Shown: positions 42,567 to 49,358, numbered from the stretch's first letter. The stretch is DNA of 64,000 nt from Clostridiales bacterium (GCA_004553625.1 SFKX01000015.1:6571-70570); one strand, 5' to 3'. Numbers and translations: made by a program. Notes: generated by a model not told the origin, from the sequence alone.

Positions 42567-43609
42567 TTCCGGACGTACTCCAGCGTGTAGCCGTCTCCGG
42601 AGCGCTCAAAGGCCTCGGACAGGCCCTCGGAGACGAGGACGCGCCCGTCGTCCGTGAGGAGGACCATTTCGAAGTCTGTGGAGTCCTGGTAGAGGTCCTT
42701 GGCCCGGTCCTCGCCCATGACGCACAGGGCGGTGGAGAGGGCGTCCGCGTAGATGCCGTTCTCCGCGACGACGGTGGCGGAGAGGACGCCGGAGTCGGCG
42801 GGGTAACCGTCGCCGGGGTCTATGATATGCGTCCAGGTGTTGTCCTTCTCGTCGGTAAAATAGCGCTGGTAGCCGCCGGAGGTGGAGACGGCATGGCTGC
42901 CGGAGAGGTTCAGCGTACAGGCATAGGCCGAGGGGTTTGCCGGGTCCTGGACCGCTATGATCCAAGGCAGGCCGTCGGGCTTGTCGCCCAAGGTCTGGAT
43001 ATTGCCGCCGATGGAGACTATGCCGGCCTCGACGCCCGAAGTCTGCATGGCGCGGGCGGCGTACATGGCGGCGCAGCCCCGGCCGAGCGAGGCGAAGGAG
43101 AACTCCATCCCAACGGGCAGGGTGAAGAGGTAGGAGTCCGTATCCGTCATGGCGGAGAGGGTGGCGGCGGAGAAGTCCACGTTTTTGACCAGGCTCTCTA
43201 TCTCGTCCTCGGAGGGGACGCGGTAGAGCCCGTCCACAAAGCCCCAGGCCTTGACGAGGGGGTAGACGGTGGGGTCGAAATCGCCGCCTGAGAGGGCGTG
43301 GACCTGCTGGGCGATGAGCAGCATCTCCGCTACCTGACCCGTCACGACGATGCTCTGGCCCTGCGAGTTGTTGATCGTGTAGGCGGTGGAGCCGTCACGC
43401 TTCGGGTCGAGCGCGACGCCGAGCGAGTTGATGACGGAGGCGGCGGATTCCAGCCCGGCCTCGGCGGATTTGCCATAGGCCTTGATGGAGACGGCCGAGT
43501 TCATGGCGAAGAGCTGTTTTTCAGTCGCGGTGACGCTGCCGCAGCCGGGCAGAGCCAGCAGCAGCCCCAGACAGAGCGCCAGTGCGGCGAAAGATTTGAG
43601 TCTTTTCAT
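42563..43609 (-). CDS. apbE: FAD:protein FMN transferase (ApbE lipoprotein)
   Basis: ApbE attaches FMN to Thr residues of Rnf/Nqr-type and other flavoproteins outside the membrane. The 348-residue protein has a lipobox (LALPGCG), the FAD-binding SIGGNIQTLGDKPDG region, the HAVSTSGGYQRYF motif and the DPGDGYPADSG metal site. It is the first gene of the apbE-glycosylase-recG unit. No target flavoprotein gene is in the window. Confidence 0.92.
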   Translation of the reverse strand: MKRLKSFAALALCLGLLLALPGCGSVTATEKQLFAMNSAVSIKAYGKSAEAGLESAASVINSLGVALDPKRDGSTAYTINNSQGQSIVVTGQVAEMLLIAQQVHALSGGDFDPTVYPLVKAWGFVDGLYRVPSEDEIESLVKNVDFSAATLSAMTDTDSYLFTLPVGMEFSFASLGRGCAAMYAARAMQTSGVEAGIVSIGGNIQTLGDKPDGLPWIIAVQDPANPSAYACTLNLSGSHAVSTSGGYQRYFTDEKDNTWTHIIDPGDGYPADSGVLSATVVAENGIYADALSTALCVMGEDRAKDLYQDSTDFEMVLLTDDGRVLVSEGLSEAFERSGDGYTLEYVRK

Positions 43610-43684
43610 GGCATATCCTCAATCACGAGCATTTTTCTAGATAACCAGTATAGCACAAGCCTCACGAATAGGCAAACTTAACTA

Positions 43685-43713
43685 TTTACTTTGCCCGAGG
43701 TATTTGCTATAAT
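43685..43713 (+). promoter_or_regulatory. Promoter of tRNA-Arg
   Basis: A -35 TTTACT (43685-43690), a 17-nt spacer and -10 TATAAT (43708-43713) lie 14 nt before the tRNA. Confidence 0.8.
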
Positions 43714-43727
43714 GGCTGAGCCGAAAT

Positions 43728-43804
43728 GCGCCCGTAGCTCAGCTGGATAGAGTGTCAGACTCCGACTCTGAAGGTCGTGGGTTCGAATCCCGTCGGGCGT
43801 ACCA
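43728..43804 (+). tRNA. tRNA-Arg (anticodon CCG), CCA end encoded
   Basis: The cloverleaf has acceptor GCGCCCG/CGGGCGT (one G-T pair) and anticodon arm TCAGA-CTCCGAC-TCTGA with anticodon CCG. The T-arm is GTGGG/CCCGT with loop TTCGAAT. Discriminator A43801 is followed by CCA. Its 3' 46 nt serve as one attachment site; a diverged copy lies at 49313-49358. Confidence 0.95.
43759..43804 (+). repeat. Left attachment site (tRNA-Arg 3' end)
   Basis: It spans from the anticodon loop of tRNA-Arg to the encoded CCA and matches 49313-49358 except at three positions. Confidence 0.85.
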
Positions 43805-43881
43805 CAAAAAACCGCTTGTTTCGTTTGAAACAGGCGGTTTTTCTTACTTTTTGGGCTATTTGGATTTTCACGCGGAGCGAG

Positions 43882-43919
43882 AAGTTCAACAAAAGTTCAA
43901 CTCGCCTCCAAAATTCAAC
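43882..43919 (+). promoter_or_regulatory. Left cluster of integrase arm-type sites
   Basis: AAGTTCAAC occurs at 43882-43890 and 43893-43901, and AAATTCAAC at 43911-43919. The 11-nt step of the first pair is repeated exactly in the right cluster at 49175-49214. Confidence 0.65.
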
Positions 43920-45114
43920 CGGTTTGAGCCTTTTTGAAGTAGATATCCGAGAGCATGTCGGCGCTCTGGGCGTCTGCCTGAGCTATGACGTGCGCGTATA
44001 TGTCTGAGGTCGTGCTGACCTGCGCGTGGCCGAGGCGCTTTGATATGCTCACGCTGTCCATGCCGCCGAAGTAGAGCATTGAGGCCATTGTGTGCCGGAA
44101 GGCGTGGGGGTTTATGTGCGGCAGGCCGTGGCGCTTGGAGAAGCGGTCAAGCCATGTCGTCACGCTGTCCGGGTGCATCGGCGCGCCGTCGTCCCGCGTG
44201 AACACATAGCCGCGATCCTGATAATACTCGCCGAGCCGGAACCGCTCCTCAAGCTGCCAGACGCGGTAATCCTTCAGCATGGAGATGGTCTCCGGCGGTA
44301 TGGCAACATAGCGCTCGCTGGACTTGGTTTTCGGCCTGCCCTCATAAACGCCCTTGTCGGGGGTGTATGAGATACTGCGGCAGATGAACACCCGCGAGCG
44401 GGCAGAGTCCACATCCTCCCACTTCAGGCCGAGCACCTCTCCACGCCTTGCACCTGTAATCATTAGCAGGTGTACAAGCGCCTGCCATTTGAGCGGCTCG
44501 GTCCTGAGCGCGGCGTTTATCGCATCTATGTCGGCTGGCTGCAAGTAGTTTGCCTCTTTCCGCTCCGCCCGCGGGGGCTCGGCGCGGGAGGCGGCGTTGA
44601 AGGGGACGAGCCCCTCTTTGACCGCCTGAGCGAGCACGATCGAAATAAACCGGTGATAGCGCAGCACGCTTTTTGCACTCAGTCCTCCGCCTGTGCGCTT
44701 GTTCTGCCCCGGCTGCATGAGCTTGCCGTAAAACTCGTTCAGGTGGTGCGCCTGCAAGTCGCGCAGTTTTATGTGGCCCAGCTCGGGGTATATGCGCTCG
44801 GTCATGTTGCGGTAGTCGACTATGGTCTTGTGTGCGTCGCCGCGCTGCTCCTTCAGGACGAGGACATACTCGGCGTACTGCTCGAAGGTCTGGCGGGTAT
44901 CAGAAGCCAAGCCCTCCCGACACTGCTTTTCAAAGGTCGCGGCGAAAGCCTCGGCCTTTTTTCGCGCGGTCTTTTCGCTCCACGTCGGCGCGACGTCGAA
45001 GGTGGCCGTCCACGGCTTGAGCTGCTTTCCGTCCGCTCCCCGGCCTCGAAAGACGCGGATAGAGTACGAGACCAGCTTGCCGGACTTGTCCCGGCGGGGT
45101 TGGAGGTTAGCCAT
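43915..45114 (-). CDS. int: Tyrosine recombinase/integrase
   Basis: The 399-residue integrase has an N-terminal arm-binding domain (residues 1-60), a SAM-like core-binding domain and a catalytic domain with the active-site residues: Arg in TGARRGEVLGLKWED, His and Arg in PHAFRHTMAS, His in RLGHAQVSTT and the nucleophile Tyr in DIYAHV. ATG 45114 is preferred over the longer open frame because of the family N-terminus and the GAGG site. It overlaps the repressor gene by 8 nt and ends about 110 nt from the left attachment site. Confidence 0.93.
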   Translation of the reverse strand: MANLQPRRDKSGKLVSYSIRVFRGRGADGKQLKPWTATFDVAPTWSEKTARKKAEAFAATFEKQCREGLASDTRQTFEQYAEYVLVLKEQRGDAHKTIVDYRNMTERIYPELGHIKLRDLQAHHLNEFYGKLMQPGQNKRTGGGLSAKSVLRYHRFISIVLAQAVKEGLVPFNAASRAEPPRAERKEANYLQPADIDAINAALRTEPLKWQALVHLLMITGARRGEVLGLKWEDVDSARSRVFICRSISYTPDKGVYEGRPKTKSSERYVAIPPETISMLKDYRVWQLEERFRLGEYYQDRGYVFTRDDGAPMHPDSVTTWLDRFSKRHGLPHINPHAFRHTMASMLYFGGMDSVSISKRLGHAQVSTTSDIYAHVIAQADAQSADMLSDIYFKKAQTG

Positions 45115-45811
45115 TGCCGCGGGCCTCCTCTCCGCTTCGAACGCGCTCCAAATTGGCGAGAATGGCGTTCCGTACCGACGCATCGTTGTACTCACCAGAA
45201 TCGTCCGAGAGTTCCCTGTTCGCCGCGTCCAGAAGCTCATGATAATTCTCGCGCTTCAGCAACTCGTCCAGCATATAGGTAAAAGCCCGCTCGGTGTCAT
45301 AGCGCTTGCGCGAGACTGCTTCATCCAGCTCATCTGGCCCGTTTTCACCGATTAGCGCATCTCCGTTCACTAGCCTCTTAAACTCGAAGATAGCCGTTTT
45401 TGCCTTATCTACAAAGTCGAGGAGTGCAGCGGCTAGAAATGCCGAATTGTCCAACTCAGCAAGTAATCCTACAAGTGTACGGAAGTTTTGGCCGAATACT
45501 GAATCCGAATGTATCAGGTTTATTGTGCGCTCAGAGAGTTTCGTATAGGCGATCGCCTTTTGGGCGTCCGCATTCGTGCTCTGCGTATCCGTCAAGCCCA
45601 ATAAGTAATCCGTGGATACATTGAAATAATTAGCAATTTCGATAAGCTTTTGCATGTTTGGCTGTGTGGAGCCGTCCTGATACTGAGACACAGCCTGTCG
45701 CGATATCCCCAGCGCATTTGCAAGTGCAGTCATTGTTACCTCACGTGCCGTCATCAGTTCGCGAAGCCGTGTAGGAAACGCGAAGTTGTATTTTTCTAGC
45801 GATGTTGACAT
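45107..45811 (-). CDS. Cro/CI-type (XRE) repressor of the element
   Basis: The 234-residue protein has a helix-turn-helix at residues 15-70 (TMTALANALGISRQAVSQYQDGSTQPNMQKL, read in part) with the YFNVSTDYLLG tail of XRE proteins. A C-terminal helical region of 150 residues is of unknown fold and lacks the LexA-type Ser-Lys cleavage motif. ATG 45811 follows GGAGG. It lies divergent to the early genes and upstream of int, where Stl- or CI-like repressors usually sit. Confidence 0.88.
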   Translation of the reverse strand: MSTSLEKYNFAFPTRLRELMTAREVTMTALANALGISRQAVSQYQDGSTQPNMQKLIEIANYFNVSTDYLLGLTDTQSTNADAQKAIAYTKLSERTINLIHSDSVFGQNFRTLVGLLAELDNSAFLAAALLDFVDKAKTAIFEFKRLVNGDALIGENGPDELDEAVSRKRYDTERAFTYMLDELLKRENYHELLDAANRELSDDSGEYNDASVRNAILANLERVRSGEEARGNG

Positions 45812-45827
45812 AGTATACCTCCGATCC

Positions 45828-45842
45828 GCAAGAAATTCTTGC
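45828..45842. promoter_or_regulatory. Perfect 15-bp palindrome, probable repressor operator
   Basis: GCAAGAAATTCTTGC is fully symmetric around its central base. Related half sites (GCAAG, CTTGC) recur at about 45868-45880 in the same divergent gap. Confidence 0.6.
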
Positions 45843-45893
45843 GATTGACAAAGCGAAAGCAAATTATGCTTGCAGCAAGAAATCCTTTCTGCT

Positions 45894-45923
45894 ATCATAT
45901 CATTAGCAAGCCAAACTTGTCAA
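45894..45923 (-). promoter_or_regulatory. Promoter of the repressor-integrase transcript
   Basis: On the minus strand -35 TTGACA (45918-45923) and -10 TATGAT (45894-45899) are spaced 18 nt. The operator-like sequences lie just downstream. Confidence 0.65.
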
Positions 45924-45956
45924 CGAGTAATGATAAAGAACAGAAAGGAGATAATC

Positions 45957-46130
45957 ATGACAGAGTTCAGCGAAAAAGCGAGAGCGGCACAGCGCGCATA
46001 TTTGCGGGAGTGGAGGCGGAAAAACCCAGATAAGGTCAAGGAGCAAAACCGCCGCTACTGGGAGAGAAAAGCAGCACAGTTCGAGCAAGAACAGGCAGCG
46101 TGCGGAGGAGGCAAAAATGATGCAATTTGA
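45957..46130 (+). CDS. Small basic phage-type protein
   Basis: The 57-residue protein is highly charged and helical (AYLREWRRKNPDKVKEQNRRYWERK), a pattern common in short proteins of phages and mobile elements of Clostridia and of unknown role. ATG 45957 has AAAGGAG 6 nt upstream. It is the first gene of the rightward unit and overlaps the excisionase-like gene by 14 nt. Confidence 0.65.
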   Translation: MTEFSEKARAAQRAYLREWRRKNPDKVKEQNRRYWERKAAQFEQEQAACGGGKNDAI

Positions 46131-46299
46131 ACCCCCACGCATGATGAGTATCCGCGCGGCGGCGCGGCTCGGGCCGCTCAGCGAGTATACGCTCCGGCTG
46201 CTAGAGAAGCAGGGCAAGCTGCCCTGTATCCACACAGGCCGGAAATGCCTGGTCAATTATGACCGACTGCTCGAGATGTTAGGAGGGCTGGGCGCATGA
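46117..46299 (+). CDS. Excisionase/AlpA-like DNA-binding protein
   Basis: The 60-residue protein has a MerR/HTH_17-like winged helix: SIRAAARLGPLSEYTLRLLEKQGKLP, then GRKCLVNYDRLLEML. Such proteins act as excisionases (Xis) or as AlpA-type activators of integrase or excision. The start may be ATG 46117 or the following ATG. It overlaps the next gene by 4 nt. Confidence 0.75.
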   Translation: MMQFEPPRMMSIRAAARLGPLSEYTLRLLEKQGKLPCIHTGRKCLVNYDRLLEMLGGLGA

Positions 46300-46730
46300 G
46301 AGAAAAAATAAAAGCCCGTCCGGGCGTTGCAGCACCCGGGCGAGCAGAGGGGAATAAAGCGCATTGCAGAGCGGCTGTAGACCCCGTAACTCAGTCTACC
46401 ACAGCCGCTCCGGGAGGTCAACGCTCGATAGCCGAGCTGCTCGCCGTCGGTGCGGAGAACGGACTCACAAGCCGACAACTGTCCCAGCTAACGGGACTTG
46501 ACACGCGGACTATTCAGGCGCGCATATCCGCCGAGCGCCTGAGCGGTGTGCCGATATGCTCGGACACACTCAATGGCTTCTATATGCCCTCAAACGACGA
46601 GGAGAAGGCGCGCTGTATACGTTCGCTGCGACGCCGCGGCATTGAGATACTGCGCGTTGCAGAGGCTATGAACAGAATCCCCGGTGATGGACAGATGGAG
46701 CTGCATATCGGTGAGATGGACGATCGGTAA
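46296..46730 (+). CDS. Element-encoded helix-turn-helix protein
   Basis: The 144-residue protein has a low-complexity N-terminus and a DNA-binding-like core (GLTSRQLSQLTGLDTRTIQARISAERLSG) with the look of phage early regulators. The C-terminal half (RCIRSLRRRGIEILRVAEAMNR) is helical and basic. No precise family can be named. It starts by ATGA overlap with the excisionase-like gene. Confidence 0.6.
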   Translation: MREKIKARPGVAAPGRAEGNKAHCRAAVDPVTQSTTAAPGGQRSIAELLAVGAENGLTSRQLSQLTGLDTRTIQARISAERLSGVPICSDTLNGFYMPSNDEEKARCIRSLRRRGIEILRVAEAMNRIPGDGQMELHIGEMDDR

Positions 46731-46742
46731 GGGGGGAGGCGA

Positions 46743-47120
46743 ATGTCCGGCAAAAAACGTCGGGTCGGTGGATCAGACAATCTTCGCCCGTGGCTGACAC
46801 CGAAGCCGGACGGCAAGCGCGAGCCTTTTATTATGGTTGCAAATAGCCTCATGGCGTCCCCGGTGTTTGCTTCTCTTCCCCTGTCTGCACAGCGTACATA
46901 TATGTGCATGGCGGCACACGCATCAGGCAAAAGAGAATTTGTATTTCCGCAGTCTCTTGCGTCCAAGACGTATTACATCCCGAGGAACTCGCTTCGTGCT
47001 GCAGTGGACAGGCTTGTAGAGAGTGGCTTTATTGAGCGCGTGGAGGACGGCTCATACAGCCAATACGCCCCGGCTCGTTATCGTTTTGCATTCGGCTGGA
47101 AACAAAGTCCGCAACCATAG
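46743..47120 (+). CDS. Winged-helix protein resembling phage/plasmid replication initiators
   Basis: The 125-residue protein resembles the N-terminal domain of replication initiators: FIMVANSLMASPVFASLPLSAQRTYMCMA then KTYYIPRNSLRAAVDRLVESGFIERVED. It is shorter than a full initiator and has no ATPase or primase part. The iterons at 47115-47247 begin on its stop codon, supporting a role at an origin. Whether it starts replication or only regulates is inference. Confidence 0.6.
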   Translation: MSGKKRRVGGSDNLRPWLTPKPDGKREPFIMVANSLMASPVFASLPLSAQRTYMCMAAHASGKREFVFPQSLASKTYYIPRNSLRAAVDRLVESGFIERVEDGSYSQYAPARYRFAFGWKQSPQP

Positions 47121-47247
47121 TATGTGCCACCAGCTCCCGCATACTGGCCCATAGAATGTGCCACCCCGTTGCCCCGGCCTCCAAGGGTGGGATATGCAAT
47201 GGGCCACCAGTGAGAATTTCAAGCTCTTCGCCTGGCACATACAATGG
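47115..47247. repeat. Four 17-bp iterons, two direct and two inverted
   Basis: Copies of CCATAGAATGTGCCACC or close variants lie at 47115-47131 and 47149-47165 (plus strand) and at 47186-47202 and 47231-47247 (minus strand). Matches range from 13 to 16 of 17. They fill the gap after the replication-type gene and would suit an origin or a protein-binding array. Confidence 0.65.
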
Positions 47248-47266
47248 GCCTATATTAAGATTTACC

Positions 47267-47386
47267 ATGTCTATCTATCCGAGCGGACAGCGCAAGGGGG
47301 CGCTGATTCGTCGCCTCGTGCAGACACACACAAAGCGTTGGGTTCGAAAAAAAGCTACGGCTTTATGGAGGGATGAACGGAGATGA
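47267..47386 (+). CDS. Possible 39-residue basic protein
   Basis: The short frame from ATG 47267 encodes a very basic peptide (QRKGALIRRLVQTH, RWVRKKATALWRDERR). Its stop overlaps the ATG of the next gene (ATGA), as is usual for true neighbours in this element. The ribosome site is weak. It may be real or chance. Confidence 0.35.
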   Translation: MSIYPSGQRKGALIRRLVQTHTKRWVRKKATALWRDERR

Positions 47387-47850
47387 CAAAAGAGCAGTGC
47401 CGGGTCGCGCGTGAGAGGCTCCGCCTACACAGAGCGCAGTGCGCAGCGCTGGAAACTATTCCGGACGAGATACGGCGTCTTGATCTGGCGCTGACTTCAG
47501 CACGCACGTCGCGCCTAGATAGGATGCCCGGCGGCAGAGACGAGGACCGCATAGAGAGCCTCATACAGCGCAGGGACAATCTTCGGCTCCAGCTGGAGAT
47601 GACCGAGCTAGACGTCAGCATCGTCAGGCACGCGCTGGACTCGCTCACTACCGACGAGCGGCACGTGCTCGAGGTCATGCATATTACGCGACAGCGCGGC
47701 GCTGTGGAGCGGCTAAGGGCTGAATACTATTATGCCGACTCGCGCAGTGTGTACAAGCGTGAGGCTCGAGCGTTGGAGCACTTCGCCACGGTCATATACG
47801 GCGGTACTACGCACGAACCAAGGACAAAGCAAGACGCTCCCCCCAAATAG
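47383..47850 (+). CDS. ArpU/DUF1492-like phage transcriptional regulator
   Basis: The 155-residue protein has an N-terminal coiled coil (residues 1-85) and a C-terminal sigma-region-4-like helix-turn-helix (LTTDERHVLEVMHITRQRGAVERLRAEYYYADSRSVYKREARAL, read in part). This matches the group of phage late-gene regulators annotated as ArpU or DUF1492. In a phage it would turn on packaging genes; here no such genes follow, so it may act on a helper phage or be a relic. Confidence 0.7.
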   Translation: MTKEQCRVARERLRLHRAQCAALETIPDEIRRLDLALTSARTSRLDRMPGGRDEDRIESLIQRRDNLRLQLEMTELDVSIVRHALDSLTTDERHVLEVMHITRQRGAVERLRAEYYYADSRSVYKREARALEHFATVIYGGTTHEPRTKQDAPPK

Positions 47851-47966
47851 CCGCGAGCCAGCCGCGATAATAACAAATGCCATTTTTGCTATATTGCGAA
47901 ATAGCAATGCAAGGAACAACGAGCGAACTCCGACGCCCAGCAAAGCCGCGAGCCAGCCGCGATAAT
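47851..47966 (+). repeat. 21-bp direct repeat around an inverted repeat
   Basis: CCGCGAGCCAGCCGCGATAAT occurs at 47851-47871 and 47946-47966 in the form described by these ends. Between them TTGCTAT and ATAGCAA (about 47887-47908) pair. No gene is present in this stretch. Confidence 0.6.
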
Positions 47967-47986
47967 TCCGACGTTTTTGCCTGAAA

Positions 47987-48010
47987 AAGGGGCCGCAAGC
48001 GCGGCCCCTT
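47987..48010. terminator. Bidirectional terminator between convergent element genes
   Basis: A perfect 10-bp stem AAGGGGCCGC with its complement and a 4-nt loop ends at the stop codon of the minus-strand gene. T-runs are better on the minus strand. Confidence 0.75.
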
Positions 48011-48224
48011 AGCTTTGTACTCGTCTCGAGCGCTCCTCGCGGATACCGTGTACCCGCCCGGCGTTATATACAGCTTGAAGGAACTCGACAAGGTTGTCGC
48101 CATCTCCTTTTACGGGTCTGGCTCCGAACACGTCCATCATCCCGCGGAGAAACTCGCGTCTGTCAGGCGACCACTCACGCAGGCGGCAGGCCTCAACGAC
48201 CTGTGCGTATACTCCGCCGCTCAT
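48009..48224 (-). CDS. Small element protein of unknown function
   Basis: The 71-residue protein is soluble and helical (FLRGMMDVFGARPVKGDGDNLVEFLQAVYNAGRVHGI). It does not match a family I can name. It overlaps the upstream minus-strand gene by 4 nt, and its stop sits on the shared terminator. Confidence 0.5.
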   Translation of the reverse strand: MSGGVYAQVVEACRLREWSPDRREFLRGMMDVFGARPVKGDGDNLVEFLQAVYNAGRVHGIREERSRRVQS

Positions 48225-48490
48225 GCTACGCAGAAGCGCCTCGTGACGCTTTCACGGCTGAATCTGGCAGCTACGTCCGGCAGGGCCGTTTTGAGGGCGC
48301 TCACGTCGAGTTTAACAGCCTTGACGGTTTTCCATGTGACTTTGTACTCCCCGGCCCGCAACTCCTCTGCGTCGCCCATAGCGGCCTTGAGCGCGTCCTT
48401 GATGGCGTCGGCCTCGGCCTGCGCTTCGTCGATGAGGGCTTGCAGCTCCCGCAGCTCGCGACACTTCGCGGCGATGTCGTTTGTGCTCAT
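48221..48490 (-). CDS. Coiled-coil phage-type protein
   Basis: The 89-residue protein begins with a coiled coil (KCRELRELQALIDEAQAEADAIKDALKAAMG, read in part) and ends with EYKVTWKTVKAVKLDVSALK. The second half resembles the C-terminal tail of YqaJ/lambda-exonuclease-type recombinases, here without the nuclease. ATG 48490 has GAGGAGG upstream. Function unknown. Confidence 0.55.
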   Translation of the reverse strand: MSTNDIAAKCRELRELQALIDEAQAEADAIKDALKAAMGDAEELRAGEYKVTWKTVKAVKLDVSALKTALPDVAARFSRESVTRRFCVA

Positions 48491-48649
48491 GTGTGTACCT
48501 CCTCATTTTGGGAGAGAGCCGGGAGGCCTTGCGCGCGCCTCGGTGGGTCGTCTTATCGCATCCCGCCCCGGTCTGACCTTGCGTTCTTGTTTCAGCTCTC
48601 GCTTACTTCGTCCGCCTTGTCTCTCCCTTGCTGTGATTGTATTTTACTA

Positions 48650-48746
48650 TATTTACGGGAATATATCAATAGACGGAATAGACATATTTACGGGAATATA
48701 TTTGTCGATTATTTCTATTTACGGGAGTAGATTTGTGAGGTATAAT
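48650..48746 (+). promoter_or_regulatory. Promoter with three iterated operator sites
   Basis: ATTTACGGGA starts at 48651, 48686 and 48717 (steps of 35 and 31). The third copy overlaps the -35 TTTACG (48718-48723); the -10 TATAAT is at 48741-48746 with a 17-nt spacer. The 314-nt gap 48491-48804 holds nothing else clear. The next gene encodes a ribbon-helix-helix protein. Confidence 0.7.
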
Positions 48747-48804
48747 ATAGCTACAATGGGAGGAGAGGGCAAAGTTTTTGCCGCTCCCGAAAGGAGTGGA
48801 GTGC

Positions 48805-49140
48805 ATGGCGGTGTCGAAGGCGCAGCAGCGCGCCGTACACAAATACGTCAAGGACAATTATGACCGGATAGAGTTGACGGTGCCGAAGGGACGCAAGGCC
48901 GAGCTGAAGGCGCTTGCAGACAGCCGAGGGCAAAGCGTCAACGCCTTTGTGAACGAGGCCATAGACGCTGCTGTGAGCGGTGTAGCGGTTCAGGTGGGCG
49001 GCGCACTGCTCACGGCCAAAGCGCTCACCGAGGCCCGCAGCGCCGCCGAGAGCGCCGGGGAAACGGTGGAGGCGTTCATCGAGCGCGCCATAGAGACGCA
49101 GGCCGAGCGGGATAAACGGGCGCTTGGTCTGGCAAGGTGA
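48805..49140 (+). CDS. Ribbon-helix-helix (Arc/CopG-like) DNA-binding protein
   Basis: The 111-residue protein has DRIELTVPKGRKAELKALADSRGQSVNAFVNEAI, the strand-helix-helix of Arc/CopG regulators, at residues 20-55. A second similar helix pair follows (ESAGETVEAFIERAIETQAERD), so it may hold two such units. It is probably the repressor of its own iterated promoter; the partner of an antitoxin (a toxin) is not seen. ATG 48805 follows AAAGGAG. Confidence 0.75.
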   Translation: MAVSKAQQRAVHKYVKDNYDRIELTVPKGRKAELKALADSRGQSVNAFVNEAIDAAVSGVAVQVGGALLTAKALTEARSAAESAGETVEAFIERAIETQAERDKRALGLAR

Positions 49141-49174
49141 ACTCGGTGTTGTGTGCGCCGCTCGAGCGGATCTT

Positions 49175-49214
49175 GAGTTCAACAAAAGTTCAACTACTAC
49201 CCGAAAAGTTCAAC
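49175..49214 (+). promoter_or_regulatory. Right cluster of integrase arm-type sites
   Basis: GAGTTCAAC (49175-49183), AAGTTCAAC (49186-49194) and AAGTTCAAC (49206-49214) repeat the pattern of the left cluster, with the same 11-nt step and a third site 20 nt further. Confidence 0.65.
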
Positions 49215-49312
49215 TAAAATACGTCACGTTCCGAAACGTACCATTAGAGAAAAGCTAGCAATCATGCGGCTTTGCGGCATTTTACGAGACGCTGCAAAAC
49301 GGTAAAATTATA

Positions 49313-49358
49313 ACTCCGACTCTGAAGGTCGTGCGTTCGAATCGCATCGGGCGTACCA
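49313..49358 (+). repeat. Right attachment site (diverged tRNA-Arg 3' end)
   Basis: The copy of the tRNA-Arg 3' end differs from 43759-43804 at three positions, all in the T-arm. The changes keep that arm paired. Confidence 0.85.

Larger units (their letters stand above)
43759..49358. mobile_element. Compact integrated element in tRNA-Arg (satellite- or IME-like)
   Basis: The 5.6-kb segment is bounded by 46-nt direct repeats of the tRNA-Arg 3' end (43 of 46 identical). It holds, left to right: integrase and repressor (minus), five small plus-strand genes with excisionase, replication and ArpU features, two minus-strand genes, and a ribbon-helix-helix gene. Integrase arm-type sites lie just inside both ends. 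No structural, lysis, relaxase or transfer genes are present, and no cargo of known function is seen. Confidence 0.85.

Noticed and set aside
47156..47386. Frames of 72 and 76 codons starting in the iteron region.
   Set aside because: Their first halves are made of iteron sequence and have no ribosome site. Only the 39-codon tail from 47267 is kept as a possibility.
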